Assembly (NCBI RefSeq): GCF_009569385.1 | Contig: NZ_WBOF01000001.1 | Location: 2,118,001 to 2,182,000, forward strand | DNA: 64,000 bases | Direction: 5' to 3' | From: Streptomyces kaniharaensis | GTDB lineage: Bacteria > Actinomycetota > Actinomycetes > Streptomycetales > Streptomycetaceae | Shown here: in pieces, positions 20,114 through 30,302 of the stretch | Layout: every line of letters begins with the position of its first letter | Position numbering within the stretch: the stretch's first letter is position 1 | Notes under the pieces: generated by a model | Told to the model about the DNA's origin: nothing | Databases searched by the model: none | The model's input: the letters and a program-made list of their open reading frames with translations, nothing else | Position numbers and translations under genes: made by a program

Positions 20114-21302
20114 TGACACGCCAGGTCCTCCAGTACGTCGGCCAGGGCGGCGACCCCGGCGAGGCAGTCGGCCTCCTCGGCGTGTTCGGCCGGGGAGTGG
20201 GAGACACCGCTCGGGTTTCGTACGAACAGCATGGCGGTCGGGATCGCGGACGCCAGGATCCCGGCGTCGTGTCCCGCGCCGGTGGGCAGCACCGGGGCGG
20301 CCAGCAGCTTGGCGAGGCGGTCGCGCAGCGGGCCGTCGAAGTCCACCACCGGGGTGTAGGACTCGCGGGTCAGCTCGACCCGGACGCCGTCGCGCTCGCC
20401 GCGCTCGGCGGCGGCCCGCTCGATCTCGGCGACCAGCTCGGTGAGGGTGCGCTCGTCGGCGGCCCGGGAGTCCAGCCAGCCACGGACCAGCGAGGCGATC
20501 GCGTTGGTGCCGTTGGGCTCGACCGCGACCTTGCCGAAGGTGGCCAGCGCGCCCGCCAGCTTCGCCTTCTTCCGCGCGGAGAGCACGGTATTGGCGTAGG
20601 TGAGCATCGGGTCGCGGCGGTCCTCGATCCGCGTGGTGCCGGCGTGGTTGGCCTCGCCGTGGAAGTCGAACCGCCAGCGGCCGTGCGGCCAGATCGCGCT
20701 GGCCACGCCGACCGGCTGGTCCTCGGCGAGGTACCGGCCCTGCTCGACGTGGAGTTCGACGAAGGCGCCGATCCGGGCCAGCCGGTCGCCGTCCGCGCCG
20801 ATCGCGGTCGGGTCGTAGCCGGCCCGCTCCATCGCGTCGGGCAGCCGGACGCCGTCGGCGTCGCGCAGCTCGTACGCGGCCTCGCGGCTGAGCACCCCGG
20901 CGCTGAGCCGGGAGCCGATGCAGGCCACGCCGAACCGGGCGCCCTCCTCGTCACCGAAGTTGACGATCGCCAGCGGCCGGGTGAACTCCACTCCCCTCAG
21001 GCGGAGTTCGTCCAGCGCGGCGAAGGAGGACACCACGCCGAGCGGGCCGTCGAAGGCGCCGCCGTCGGGGACGGAGTCCAGGTGCGAGCCGGTGACGACG
21101 GCGCCGCCGGCGTTCGGATCGCCCAGCCAGGCCCACTGGTTGCCGTTGCGGTCCAGCTCGTAGGTCAGGCCGCGGTTGCGGGCCTGCTGCTCGAACCAGG
21201 CCCGGCACTCGGCGTCGGCGGAGTTCCAGGCGAAGCGGCGGTAGCCGCCGGAGGAGGCGGAGCGGCCCACGGGGAGCAGCTCCGCCCACATCTGGTGAAA
21301 GC

Positions 21303-21306
<4 letters not shown>
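20110..21306 (-). CDS. M20 amidohydrolase (allantoate amidohydrolase-like) in the hut operon
   Basis: A 398-residue member of the M20 family branch that holds allantoate amidohydrolase, beta-ureidopropionase and N-carbamoyl-amino-acid hydrolases. Metal ligands are in [16 protein letters not shown] (His, Asp), FGDEEGARF (bridging Glu pair), ELHVEQG and SHSPAEH near residue 375; the dimerisation domain has [12 protein letters not shown]. It overlaps hutU and hutF by 4 nt on both sides (GTGA), so it is made with them. No standard HutG lies in the window, so I infer that this enzyme removes the formyl group from N-formylglutamate. Allantoate hydrolysis is the annotation similarity alone would give. 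Confidence 0.8.
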
Positions 21307-22973
<1,667 letters not shown>

Positions 22974-22991
22974 GTCCCGGCCTCCCTGCGG

Positions 22992-23038
22992 ATGAATTCA
23001 TTCAGGCTTGGTTCGACTGAATATATCCAAACATTCAG
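22992..23038 (-). promoter_or_regulatory. hutU promoter with repeated ATTCAG half-sites
   Basis: Half-sites ATTCAG (23000-23005), CTGAAT (23017-23022) and ATTCAG (23033-23038) alternate in direction, and the palindrome ATGAATTCAT lies at 22992-23001. On the minus strand TATATT (23025-23020) could be the -10, with hutU starting about 47 nt further on. A repressor bound to these sites would cover the promoter; the neighbouring RpiR-type regulator is one candidate. Confidence 0.5.
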
Positions 23039-23135
23039 CCCGCGACCAGACCCGAAATCCATCGCAACAGCACCGGCGTGAACCGGCCACCGGGCACGCC
23101 GAAGCGCCCGCCCGGCAGGTGCCGGAACGGGGGCC

Positions 23136-23465
23136 TCAGGCGGCGGCGTCACCGTCCCAGTCGATGCCGATCTCGGCCAGCCAGCGGCGGTCGTCGGCGT
23201 CGGGTGAGGCGGGAGCGGCGGGCGCCGGCGGGCGCGGGATGTCCTGGACCGGGCCGAGGCCGTACTTCTCGGCGGCCGCGGCGGCCCGGCCGTCCGGTTC
23301 GATGACGCCGACGTGGACGGCGGACTCGTCGCCCGGGTCGAGGACGGTCAGTTCGGGATCGGGCAGGCGCCGCAGGGTGACGCGGCGTCCGCAGGCGGGG
23401 CAGGACCATTCGTCGGCGCCCGAGGCCAGCCGGGCGACGAACTTCATCTCGTGGATCACGCGCAT
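23136..23465 (-). CDS. Small protein with a CPxC zinc-ribbon half
   Basis: A 109-residue protein I do not recognise by function. It starts MRVIHEMKFVARL and has one knuckle, WSCPACGRRVTLRR (near residue 22), similar to half of a zinc ribbon; no second CxxC is present, so two chains would have to share a metal, or none binds. The C-terminal half is rich in Ala, Pro and Asp and ends DWDGDAAA. Start ATG 23465 follows GGGGGTG. It lies between hutU and the RpiR regulator, and homologues may share that place. It is cytosolic. Confidence 0.65.
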   Translation of the reverse strand: MRVIHEMKFVARLASGADEWSCPACGRRVTLRRLPDPELTVLDPGDESAVHVGVIEPDGRAAAAAEKYGLGPVQDIPRPPAPAAPASPDADDRRWLAEIGIDWDGDAAA

Positions 23466-23544
23466 GGGCGGCACCCCCTGCAGTAGGGGATGCCCGGGTT
23501 TGTGACGACTACTCCAAACCGCGCCCACTCCAGACTGTGTCCGG

Positions 23545-24417
23545 TTACTCCAGGAACAGGCCACGCGCGGCCGCCGAATGCTCGATGGCCTCCAACCTGG
23601 CCTCGGCACCCGGGAGTTCGTCGCACATGGTCTGCAGCAACACCCGACCGAGCATCATCGGCGCGCACGCCGTGTCGAAGACCAGCCCGGTGCCGACGGC
23701 CGCGGGCAGCATCAGGTCGGAGAGCTTGGCGACCGGCGCGAACGCGCTGTCGGCGACCGTCAGCACCGTCAACCCGCACTCCCGGGCCACCGCCAGAGCG
23801 TCCATCAGCTCCCGCGGGTAGCGCGGCAGCGCGAAGCAGAGCAGCGCGGTGGCGCCGGCCGCGGCGGCCTGCTCCAGCCGGTCGGCGAGCATGCTGCCGC
23901 CCTCGTCGAGCAGCCGGATGTCCGGGTGCACCTTGGCGGCGAAGTACGCGAAGCCGCGCGCCTGCGCGGAGGCGGCCCGCAGGCCGAGCACCGGCAGCGG
24001 GCGGGAGGCGGCGAGCAGCCGGGCCGCGCGGATGATCGGCTCGGGGTCGGCGAGCAGGTCGGCGAGGTGGCGCAGGTGCTCGATCTCGGCGAGCACGGCC
24101 TGCTGGTGCTCGTTGCGCACGGCGTCGTCCGGCGTCTCCGGGGCGGGCGGCTCGCCCGCGCCGAGCCTCTCGCGCAGCTGCCTGCGCAGCGCCGGGTAGC
24201 CGTCGTAACCGAGGGCCACCGCGAAGCGGGTGACGGACGGCTGGCTGACCCCCGCGAGTTCGGCGACCTCCACGCTGGACAGGAACGGCGCCTCGTTGGC
24301 GTGCCGGACCAGCGAGTGCGCGATCCGCCGCTGGGTCGGCGTCAGCCGGTGCCCCTCGAAGAGCTGGAGCAGCCGCGCGGAGGGACCGACCGTGCCGGTC
24401 TCATCGATGGCGGTCAT
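23545..24417 (-). CDS. RpiR/MurR-family transcription regulator
   Basis: A 290-residue regulator. The N-terminal helix-turn-helix (RpiR type, residues 20-85) contains RRIAHSLVRHANEAPFLSSVE and the recognition helix region VSQPSVTRFAVALGYDGYP. The C-terminal SIS (sugar-isomerase) domain, residues 125-275, includes VLGLRAASAQARGFAYF and FALPRYPRELMDALAVA. SIS domains sense phosphosugars or related ligands, although some RpiR proteins sit in amino-acid operons. Start ATG 24417 follows GGAGG. It lies between hutU and hutH, which makes it the best local candidate for histidine-gene control; this is inference. Confidence 0.85.
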   Translation of the reverse strand: MTAIDETGTVGPSARLLQLFEGHRLTPTQRRIAHSLVRHANEAPFLSSVEVAELAGVSQPSVTRFAVALGYDGYPALRRQLRERLGAGEPPAPETPDDAVRNEHQQAVLAEIEHLRHLADLLADPEPIIRAARLLAASRPLPVLGLRAASAQARGFAYFAAKVHPDIRLLDEGGSMLADRLEQAAAAGATALLCFALPRYPRELMDALAVARECGLTVLTVADSAFAPVAKLSDLMLPAAVGTGLVFDTACAPMMLGRVLLQTMCDELPGAEARLEAIEHSAAARGLFLE

Positions 24418-24625
24418 CAGCGGTACCTCCGGATGCGAGCAACTCAGACGACGACTGTGCAGCAGCGCGCCGCACCTGGCAAAGACGTCTCGTACGGCGG
24501 GACGCCCGGTGAGACGTCCCGGTTGGCGGACAGGCTCGGGGTAACCCTGATTTGTCCCTGAGCCCGCCCGGATTACCCCCGCGAACGGATGGACCCGGCC
24601 CCGTCGCGGGCCCACGCTGGTGCCC

Positions 24626-25054
24626 ATGGACACTCGCCAGGACGAACTGCGGCGCGACCTCGACGCCACCCTGCAGGCCCGCAAGGAACTCGGCAAGGAG
24701 TACGAGTCGGAGCTGGTCGACTCGTTCCTGACCCGGCTCGAGTCCCGCCTGGACGCCCGGCTGGACAGCAGGGTCGCGCACCGGGTGGCCGAGCACCTCG
24801 ACGAGTACGAGCCCGCCCGCCGGCACCGTCCGCGCCGCTCCGGCTGGTCCGGCCGCCCGGGTTCGCGGCTAGCCGTGATCTCGCTGGCGCTCGGCATCCC
24901 GCTCACCGCGATCGCCAGCAGCCCCGAGAGCGGCGGGCTGGTCGGCCTGTTCGCCTGCTGGGCGGGCATCGTCGGGGTCAACTTCGCCGCCGCGTTCGGC
25001 GACCGCCGGGACCGCGAGGACCGCCCGGACCGGTCGCGGGGCGACTGGGACTGA
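24626..25054 (+). CDS. Hypothetical two-helix membrane protein
   Basis: A 142-residue protein of unknown function. Residues 1-65 are charged and helical (DELRRDLDATLQARKELGKE, then RLESRLDARLDSRVAHRV), likely a coiled coil. A basic linker follows, then two hydrophobic segments at about 80-97 and 103-122 and a charged Arg/Asp tail. Many streptomycetes carry a similar small protein, but I know no role. The ATG at 24626 is preceded by a possible -10 only, so the alternative GTG at 24620 cannot be excluded. It is convergent with hutH, with 25 bp between the stops. Confidence 0.65.
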   Translation: MDTRQDELRRDLDATLQARKELGKEYESELVDSFLTRLESRLDARLDSRVAHRVAEHLDEYEPARRHRPRRSGWSGRPGSRLAVISLALGIPLTAIASSPESGGLVGLFACWAGIVGVNFAAAFGDRRDREDRPDRSRGDWD

Positions 25055-25079
25055 GCCCGGCCGCCCCGCACCCGGCCGG

Positions 25080-26663
25080 TCAGGCCAGCGGGCCGGTGAC
25101 CTTCTCGACCGCCCGCACCAGCTCCCCGGAGGCGACCAGCGCGGCGGCGGCCTCCAGGTCCGGCGACAGGAAGCGGTCGCGGCCGGCACCGCCGACCCCC
25201 GCCTCCCGGGCCACGGCCAGCGCGGCGGCGGTGGCCGGAGCGATCCGGCCGGCCGCGTCCGCCTGCTGACGGATCTCCAGCGCGCGGGCGGCGGCGGTGA
25301 GCTCGACGGCCAGGATCCGACCCAGGTTCTCGACCGCCTGGCGCAGCTTGCGGGCGGCCGACCAGCCCATCGACACGTGGTCCTCCTGCATCGCGGAGGA
25401 CGGGATCGAGTCGACCGACGCCGGGACGGCGAGCCGCTTGTTCTCGCTGACCAGCGCCGCCTGGGTGTACTGGGCGATCATCAGACCGGAGTCCACGCCC
25501 GGGTCGTCGGCCAGGAAGGCCGGCAGGCCGTGCGAACGGGCCTTGTCCAGCAGCCGGTCGGTGCGCCGCTCGGAGATCGAGCCGAGGTCGGCGGCCGCGA
25601 TGGCGAGGAAGTCCAGCACGTACGCCACCGGCGCACCGTGGAAGTTGCCGTTGGACTCCACCCGGCCGTCCGGCAGCACCACCGGGTTGTCCACCGAGGC
25701 GGCCAGCTCGCGCGAGGCGACCAGCCGGGCGTGCGCGACGGTGTCCCGGCCCGCGCCGGCCACCTGCGGGGCGCAGCGGATCGAGTAGGCGTCCTGCACC
25801 CGCGGCGCGTCGTCCTGGTGGTGGCCGGTGAGGCCGGAGTCCTTGAGGACGGCCAGCATGTTGGCCGCGCTCAGCGCCTGGCCCGGGTGCGGGCGGATCG
25901 GGGCGTGCAGCTCGGGGGCGAGCACCTTGTCGGAGCCGAGCAGAGCCTCCAGGCTCATCGCGGCGGTGATGTCGGCGGTGGTGAACAGCCGCTGGAGGTC
26001 GGCGATGGCCATCACCAGCATGCCGAGCATGCCGTCGGTGCCGTTGATGAGGGCCAGGCCCTCCTTCTCCAGCAGCTCCACCGGCTCGATCCCGGCCGCG
26101 GCGAGCAGCTCGCCGGCGGGCTTCTCCACGCCGTCCGGGCCGGTGGCCACGCCCTCGCCCATCAGGACCAGCGCGCAGTGCGAGAGCGGCGCGAGGTCAC
26201 CGGAGCAGCCGAGCGAACCGAACTCCCGGACCACCGGGGTGATGCCCGCGTTGAGCAGGGCGGCCATGGTCTCGGCGACCAGCGGGCGCACGCCGGTGCG
26301 GCCGGAGGCCAGCGTCTTCATCCGCAGGAACATCAGCGCCCGGACCACCTCGCGCTCCACGACCGGGCCCATCCCGGCCGCGTGCGAGCGCACCAGCGAG
26401 CGCTGGAGCTGCGCGCGCAGTTCGGGGCTGATGTGGCGGACGGCGAGCGCACCGAAACCGGTGGACACGCCGTAGACGGGACGCGGCTCGGCCGCGAGAG
26501 CATCGATCCGCGCCCGGGCCGCCGCCATCTCGGCGAGCGCGTCGGGACCGATCTCGACCCGGGCGTTACCCCGGGCAACGGCCAGCACGTCCTCGGCGCT
26601 GACGTCGGCCTTGCCGACCTGGACGAGGGACGCGTCGGGGGCCGCAGCACTGTGCATATCCAT
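25080..26663 (-). CDS. hutH: Histidine ammonia-lyase
   Basis: A 527-residue enzyme that removes ammonia from L-histidine to give urocanate, the first step of the pathway. The MIO electrophile comes from the internal triad at residues 153-155 in GSLGCSGDLAPLSH; here it is Cys-Ser-Gly rather than the more common Ala-Ser-Gly, as I recall for other Streptomyces enzymes. Other family motifs are YGVSTGFGAL, QDAYSIRCAPQ and FHGAPVAYVLDF. I start at ATG 26663 (MDMHS), the form known in Streptomyces, rather than the ATG 9 nt upstream. It is transcribed alone, apart from the hutU operon. Confidence 0.95.
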   Translation of the reverse strand: MDMHSAAAPDASLVQVGKADVSAEDVLAVARGNARVEIGPDALAEMAAARARIDALAAEPRPVYGVSTGFGALAVRHISPELRAQLQRSLVRSHAAGMGPVVEREVVRALMFLRMKTLASGRTGVRPLVAETMAALLNAGITPVVREFGSLGCSGDLAPLSHCALVLMGEGVATGPDGVEKPAGELLAAAGIEPVELLEKEGLALINGTDGMLGMLVMAIADLQRLFTTADITAAMSLEALLGSDKVLAPELHAPIRPHPGQALSAANMLAVLKDSGLTGHHQDDAPRVQDAYSIRCAPQVAGAGRDTVAHARLVASRELAASVDNPVVLPDGRVESNGNFHGAPVAYVLDFLAIAAADLGSISERRTDRLLDKARSHGLPAFLADDPGVDSGLMIAQYTQAALVSENKRLAVPASVDSIPSSAMQEDHVSMGWSAARKLRQAVENLGRILAVELTAAARALEIRQQADAAGRIAPATAAALAVAREAGVGGAGRDRFLSPDLEAAAALVASGELVRAVEKVTGPLA

Positions 26664-26855
26664 ATACACCATCACATCAGGTGAATGAGAATATGACAAC
26701 AGGTACTCGCCATTCGGATTCTCCGCCGCCCCACGCGGCGCCGCACTCCGGCCGCCACATGCGGGTGCGAGTCCGAGGATGGGGCCGGTGATGGCCATCG
26801 GTCCCGGCATGCCGCACGCTGGTGGGGCACGGATACGTACGGAGGTGGCGGGGCG

Positions 26856-27704
26856 ATGACGCGGGCGACGGCGCGGCGGCGAGTGGTACGGCTGCGGGGA
26901 GACGGGCGCGGGGTGCGACCGGACGCGCTGGCGGCCGAGGAGCCGCTGGAGATCCGGGTCGGCGGCGAGCCGCTGACCGTCACCATGCGCACGCCCGGGC
27001 AGGACTTCGACCTGGTGGCCGGCTTCCTGGTCGGCGAGGGCCTCGTCCACGCCGCGGAGGAGCTGGCCGCCCTGCGGTACTGCGCCGGGACGGACGAGGC
27101 GGGCGCCAACACCTACAACGTCGTCGACGCCACCCTGCGCGGCGCGGCCCGCGCACTGCCGCTCTCCGCCCACCGCAACCTGCTCACCACCAGCGCCTGC
27201 GGCCTCTGCGGCCGGGACACCGTCGACGCGGTCCGCACCCACGTGCGGCACCCGGTCGCCGAGGACCCGCTCAGCGTCGAGCCGTCCCTGCTGTACGGCC
27301 TGCCGGACCGCCTACGCGCCGCCCAGCGCACCTTCGAGTCCACCGGCGGCCTGCACGCAGCCGGCCTGTTCGACGCGGCGACCGGCGAGCTGCTGTGCGC
27401 CCGCGAGGACGTCGGGCGGCACAACGCGGTGGACAAGGTGGTCGGCTGGGCGCTGCGCGAGGGCCGGCTGCCGCTGACCGGGCACGTCCTGCTGGTCAGC
27501 GGCCGGGCCTCGTTCGAGCTGACCCAGAAGGCCGCGCTGGCCGGGGTCCCGCTGCTCGCGGCCGTCTCGGCGCCCTCCTCGCTCGCGGTGGATCTGGCGG
27601 AGGAGCTGGGCCTGACACTGGTCGGCTTCCTGCGCGGGGAGAGCGCGAACGTCTACACCCGGCCGGACCGGATCGCCGAGCCCGCGCTCACTCGCGCCCC
27701 CTGA
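26856..27704 (+). CDS. fdhD: Formate dehydrogenase accessory sulfurtransferase
   Basis: A 282-residue FdhD protein, which passes sulfur to the molybdenum cofactor of formate dehydrogenase. The sulfur-carrying CxxC is in TTSACGLCGRDT (near residue 116). Other family marks are GQDFDLVAGFLVGEG, TGGLHAAGLFD and CAREDVGRHNAVDKVVGW, then RASFELTQKAA. The length is normal. It is divergent from hutH across 192 bp. No formate dehydrogenase gene is in the window; the histidine pathway predicted here would release formate, which could explain the location, though this is speculative. Confidence 0.93.
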   Translation: MTRATARRRVVRLRGDGRGVRPDALAAEEPLEIRVGGEPLTVTMRTPGQDFDLVAGFLVGEGLVHAAEELAALRYCAGTDEAGANTYNVVDATLRGAARALPLSAHRNLLTTSACGLCGRDTVDAVRTHVRHPVAEDPLSVEPSLLYGLPDRLRAAQRTFESTGGLHAAGLFDAATGELLCAREDVGRHNAVDKVVGWALREGRLPLTGHVLLVSGRASFELTQKAALAGVPLLAAVSAPSSLAVDLAEELGLTLVGFLRGESANVYTRPDRIAEPALTRAP

Positions 27705-27726
27705 GCCGGGGCCCTGTCGCGCGCCC

Positions 27727-28050
27727 TCAAGTCCGCTTGCGGCGGCTGACCACGACCAGCACGACGATCAGTGCGGTGACCAGCAGCAGGATCATGAAGA
27801 ACCCGAACACCCGGCCGACCGCCCAGCCGAACGCCCGCCCGACGACACTGCGCTTCTTCCGCTTGTAGCGCGACGACGCCACCTCGGTGACGTGGTGCGA
27901 CCCGACCACCACGTGCGCCGGCACCGGCACCCCGGGCACCCCGGCGACCGTCCGCACCACCGGCACCGCCTGCGCCGGCCCGGCCATCGCCACCGCGCCC
28001 CCGAAGGCCAGCACCCCCGCGACCGCCACACTCACCAACCGTCTGCCCAC
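27727..28050 (-). CDS. Small exported or membrane-anchored protein
   Basis: A 107-residue protein of unknown function. A signal sequence is clear (GRRLVSVAVAGVLAFGGAVA, cleavage probably after PAQA). A short Val/Pro-rich exported segment follows, then a basic patch (SRYKRKKRS) and a C-terminal hydrophobic helix (FFMILLLVTALIVVLVVV) with a positive tail, so the mature protein would be held in the membrane. I chose the GTG at 28050, which puts the signal peptide at the start; upstream ATG or GTG codons would add a disordered Gly-rich region. Its stop is 22 bp from the fdhD stop. Confidence 0.55.
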   Translation of the reverse strand: MGRRLVSVAVAGVLAFGGAVAMAGPAQAVPVVRTVAGVPGVPVPAHVVVGSHHVTEVASSRYKRKKRSVVGRAFGWAVGRVFGFFMILLLVTALIVVLVVVSRRKRT

Positions 28051-28248
28051 GGCCCCATCCCTGTTCCTCGGCACGCCCCCGCCGCCCGCCACCATCCCAC
28101 CGCCCCGGATCCGCCCGACACCCCCAACCCCACAACCGCGACCCACCCGCGACACCGCAGTCACCGAACCGGTACATCCGCGGACGGCCCGGGCAGGACG
28201 GCCGAGCCCCACGCCCCGTGTCGAGCAACTACGCGGACCGGTACCCGC

Positions 28249-30087
28249 TCACATCGCGGGCGGGGAGGCCGGGCCCGCCAGGGCCACGGCCACCAGGGCA
28301 CGCATGGCGCCGGCGGCCTGACCCAACGGCAGGGTGGCGTCGTCGGCGAAGAGTTCCACGAGCCAACCACCCGCGGCGTTCTGGCCTCCGGCCGCGACCA
28401 TGCCGCGGTAGCCGGAGACGAGCAGCATGGCTTCCTCGGCCGGGTCGTTGCCGGCGGCGCCGGCACGCAGGGCGAAGGCGCCACCGCGGACGGCACGGCG
28501 GGTCATGGGGTAGTGGCTGAGGTCGAAGACGGCGTCGGGGGCCTCGATCCGGGCGCGCTGGGTCTCCGCGCGGGTGCTGCTCGGGCCGCTGGTCATGCGG
28601 TAGACGGCGTGCTGGGCGGTGTGCATCAGCTGGGAGCCGGGCGGCACGTAGGAGACCCACCAGCCGACGGCATCGAGCAGCCGGGCGGCCGTCTCGGCGA
28701 CGACGACGAGCTTGCCGAGGGTGTCGGCGGCGTGGACGGCCCGGGTGGCGCCGCGCTGGTCGAGCGAGGAGAGGACGGCGGTGAGCAGCTGCCCGGGGTC
28801 GGCGCTGTGGGCGGCGCCGCGGATGCGCCGGCGGTCCCCGGCCCCGGCCCGCCCGGTGGGGCGGCCGCGGCCGTCGGCGCGGTGGTGGGGGTCGGCGGCG
28901 TCGGCGAGCAGCACGGTGGGGTCGGGCGCGAAGCCGGGGCCGTGGCTGCGGCCGGCGACGACGGGGTGGGCGGCGCGGGCGGCCTTGGCGCGGTACTGGG
29001 CGGCGTCGGCGAGCCGGAAGAGCCGGTCGGGGGTCGTGACGGGGCCGATGGAGTCGCCCGTCGACGCCACGCCGCATGCGACGCCCTCGCCTTCGGACAG
29101 CGCCAGTGCCCGCGCGCACAGCTCCTCGGCGACGGCCACGACCTCGTCGGCCTTCTGCCCCTCCGCCAGCAGGCAGAACTCGTCCCCTCCGAGCCGCGCC
29201 GCCAGGCTGCCGGCCAGTTTGGCGGCGGCCAGCGACAACTGGTGGGCGAACCGTTCCAGCAGCCGGTCGCCCATCTCGTGGCCGAGCTGGTCGTTGACCC
29301 GCTTGAGCCCGTTCACGTCGCAGACGACCAGCGAGACCACGGTGTTGTCGCGGTTGTGCGCCTCCAGGGCGCTCTCCAGCCGGGCGTCCACCGCGCGCCG
29401 GTTCGCGAGGCCGGTGAGCGGGTCGGAGAAGGCGAGTTTGCGCAGGTCCGCGAGGCGTTCGGTCTGGGCGAGGCCGGCCGAGATCTGGGCGGCGAGCAGG
29501 GTGGCGTAGTCGGCGTCGGCCTCGGTGAACCGGGGCATGCCGACGGACCGGGCGACGTACAGCTCGCCCCAGGCCTGCCCGTGCAGGACGATCGGCGCGA
29601 CCACACAGCAGGCCCGTCCGCGCCGGCGCAGCGCCGCGGCGCGTTCCTGGCAGTAGGCGCCGGCGGTGGGGTGTTTGTGCCCGGCGTGCGGTTCGGTGCC
29701 CTCCGCGGTCTGGAGCCAGGCGCGCGGCAGCCGCCCGGTGGTCCAGCGCTCCTCCAGGTAGGTGACGATCTCGGGGAAGTCGGCCACCGGGTAGGACTCG
29801 TCCTCGGGCAGTTCCTCCTCGCCGGGGGCGAGGTCGCCGTGGTTGACGAGCACCCGGAGCCGGCCGGATTCGCGGTCCCAGACGGACACGGCGGACATGG
29901 TGGCGTCGAGCGCCTCGGTGGCCCGGACGGCGGCGGCCCGGACGGCCTCCAGCGGGGTGAGCGCCCCGGCCATGTCCTGGGCGAGCTCGACCACGGACCG
30001 CAGCCGCAGGTCCGGCAGGGCGGCGGTCGGCTGCTGCGAAGGGTCACCGTCGCAGCCGCGCTCCGTCGTGATCGCCTCACTGCTCAC
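28249..30087 (-). CDS. Diguanylate cyclase with GAF-like sensor domains
   Basis: A 612-residue cytosolic signalling protein. Residues 20-200 form a GAF-like sensor domain (VVELAQDMAGAL...), residues 210-370 a GGDEF domain, and residues 400-600 a second region resembling a degenerate GAF. The GGDEF motif is intact (RLGGDEFCLL), with SDPLTGLANRR and CDVNGLKRVND upstream, so c-di-GMP synthesis is expected. No RxxD inhibitory site is seen five residues before GGDEF. In streptomycetes c-di-GMP controls development through BldD. I start at the GTG at 30087 with GAGG upstream. A pair of 20-bp direct repeats lies just before the start. Confidence 0.88.
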   Translation of the reverse strand: MSSEAITTERGCDGDPSQQPTAALPDLRLRSVVELAQDMAGALTPLEAVRAAAVRATEALDATMSAVSVWDRESGRLRVLVNHGDLAPGEEELPEDESYPVADFPEIVTYLEERWTTGRLPRAWLQTAEGTEPHAGHKHPTAGAYCQERAAALRRRGRACCVVAPIVLHGQAWGELYVARSVGMPRFTEADADYATLLAAQISAGLAQTERLADLRKLAFSDPLTGLANRRAVDARLESALEAHNRDNTVVSLVVCDVNGLKRVNDQLGHEMGDRLLERFAHQLSLAAAKLAGSLAARLGGDEFCLLAEGQKADEVVAVAEELCARALALSEGEGVACGVASTGDSIGPVTTPDRLFRLADAAQYRAKAARAAHPVVAGRSHGPGFAPDPTVLLADAADPHHRADGRGRPTGRAGAGDRRRIRGAAHSADPGQLLTAVLSSLDQRGATRAVHAADTLGKLVVVAETAARLLDAVGWWVSYVPPGSQLMHTAQHAVYRMTSGPSSTRAETQRARIEAPDAVFDLSHYPMTRRAVRGGAFALRAGAAGNDPAEEAMLLVSGYRGMVAAGGQNAAGGWLVELFADDATLPLGQAAGAMRALVAVALAGPASPPAM

Positions 30088-30101
30088 CGGCTCGCCTCGC
30101 T

Positions 30102-30161
30102 TCCGTGCTCGGTCCTGCCAGTCCGCGCTCGGCCGTGGTGGTCCGTGCCCGGTCCTGCCAG
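30102..30161 (-). repeat. 20-bp direct repeats upstream of the diguanylate cyclase
   Basis: Two 20-bp copies (30102-30121 and 30142-30161) differ at one base and have a 40-bp period, four helical turns. They lie 15 bp before the GTG of the GGDEF gene and could be paired regulator sites on one face of the DNA, or a leader-region duplication. Confidence 0.55.
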
Positions 30162-30302
30162 ATCCCCGAAGCGGCCGCACCCGTCCGGCCGCTCGCACCA
30201 AGACTATGGCGATTTCGTTCGGTTATGCCCCGTTTGTCGGGACGGACCCGCACCGACCGTACGGGCTTCAACCGTTCGGCACCCGCAGCGCGACACGCGG
30301 GA

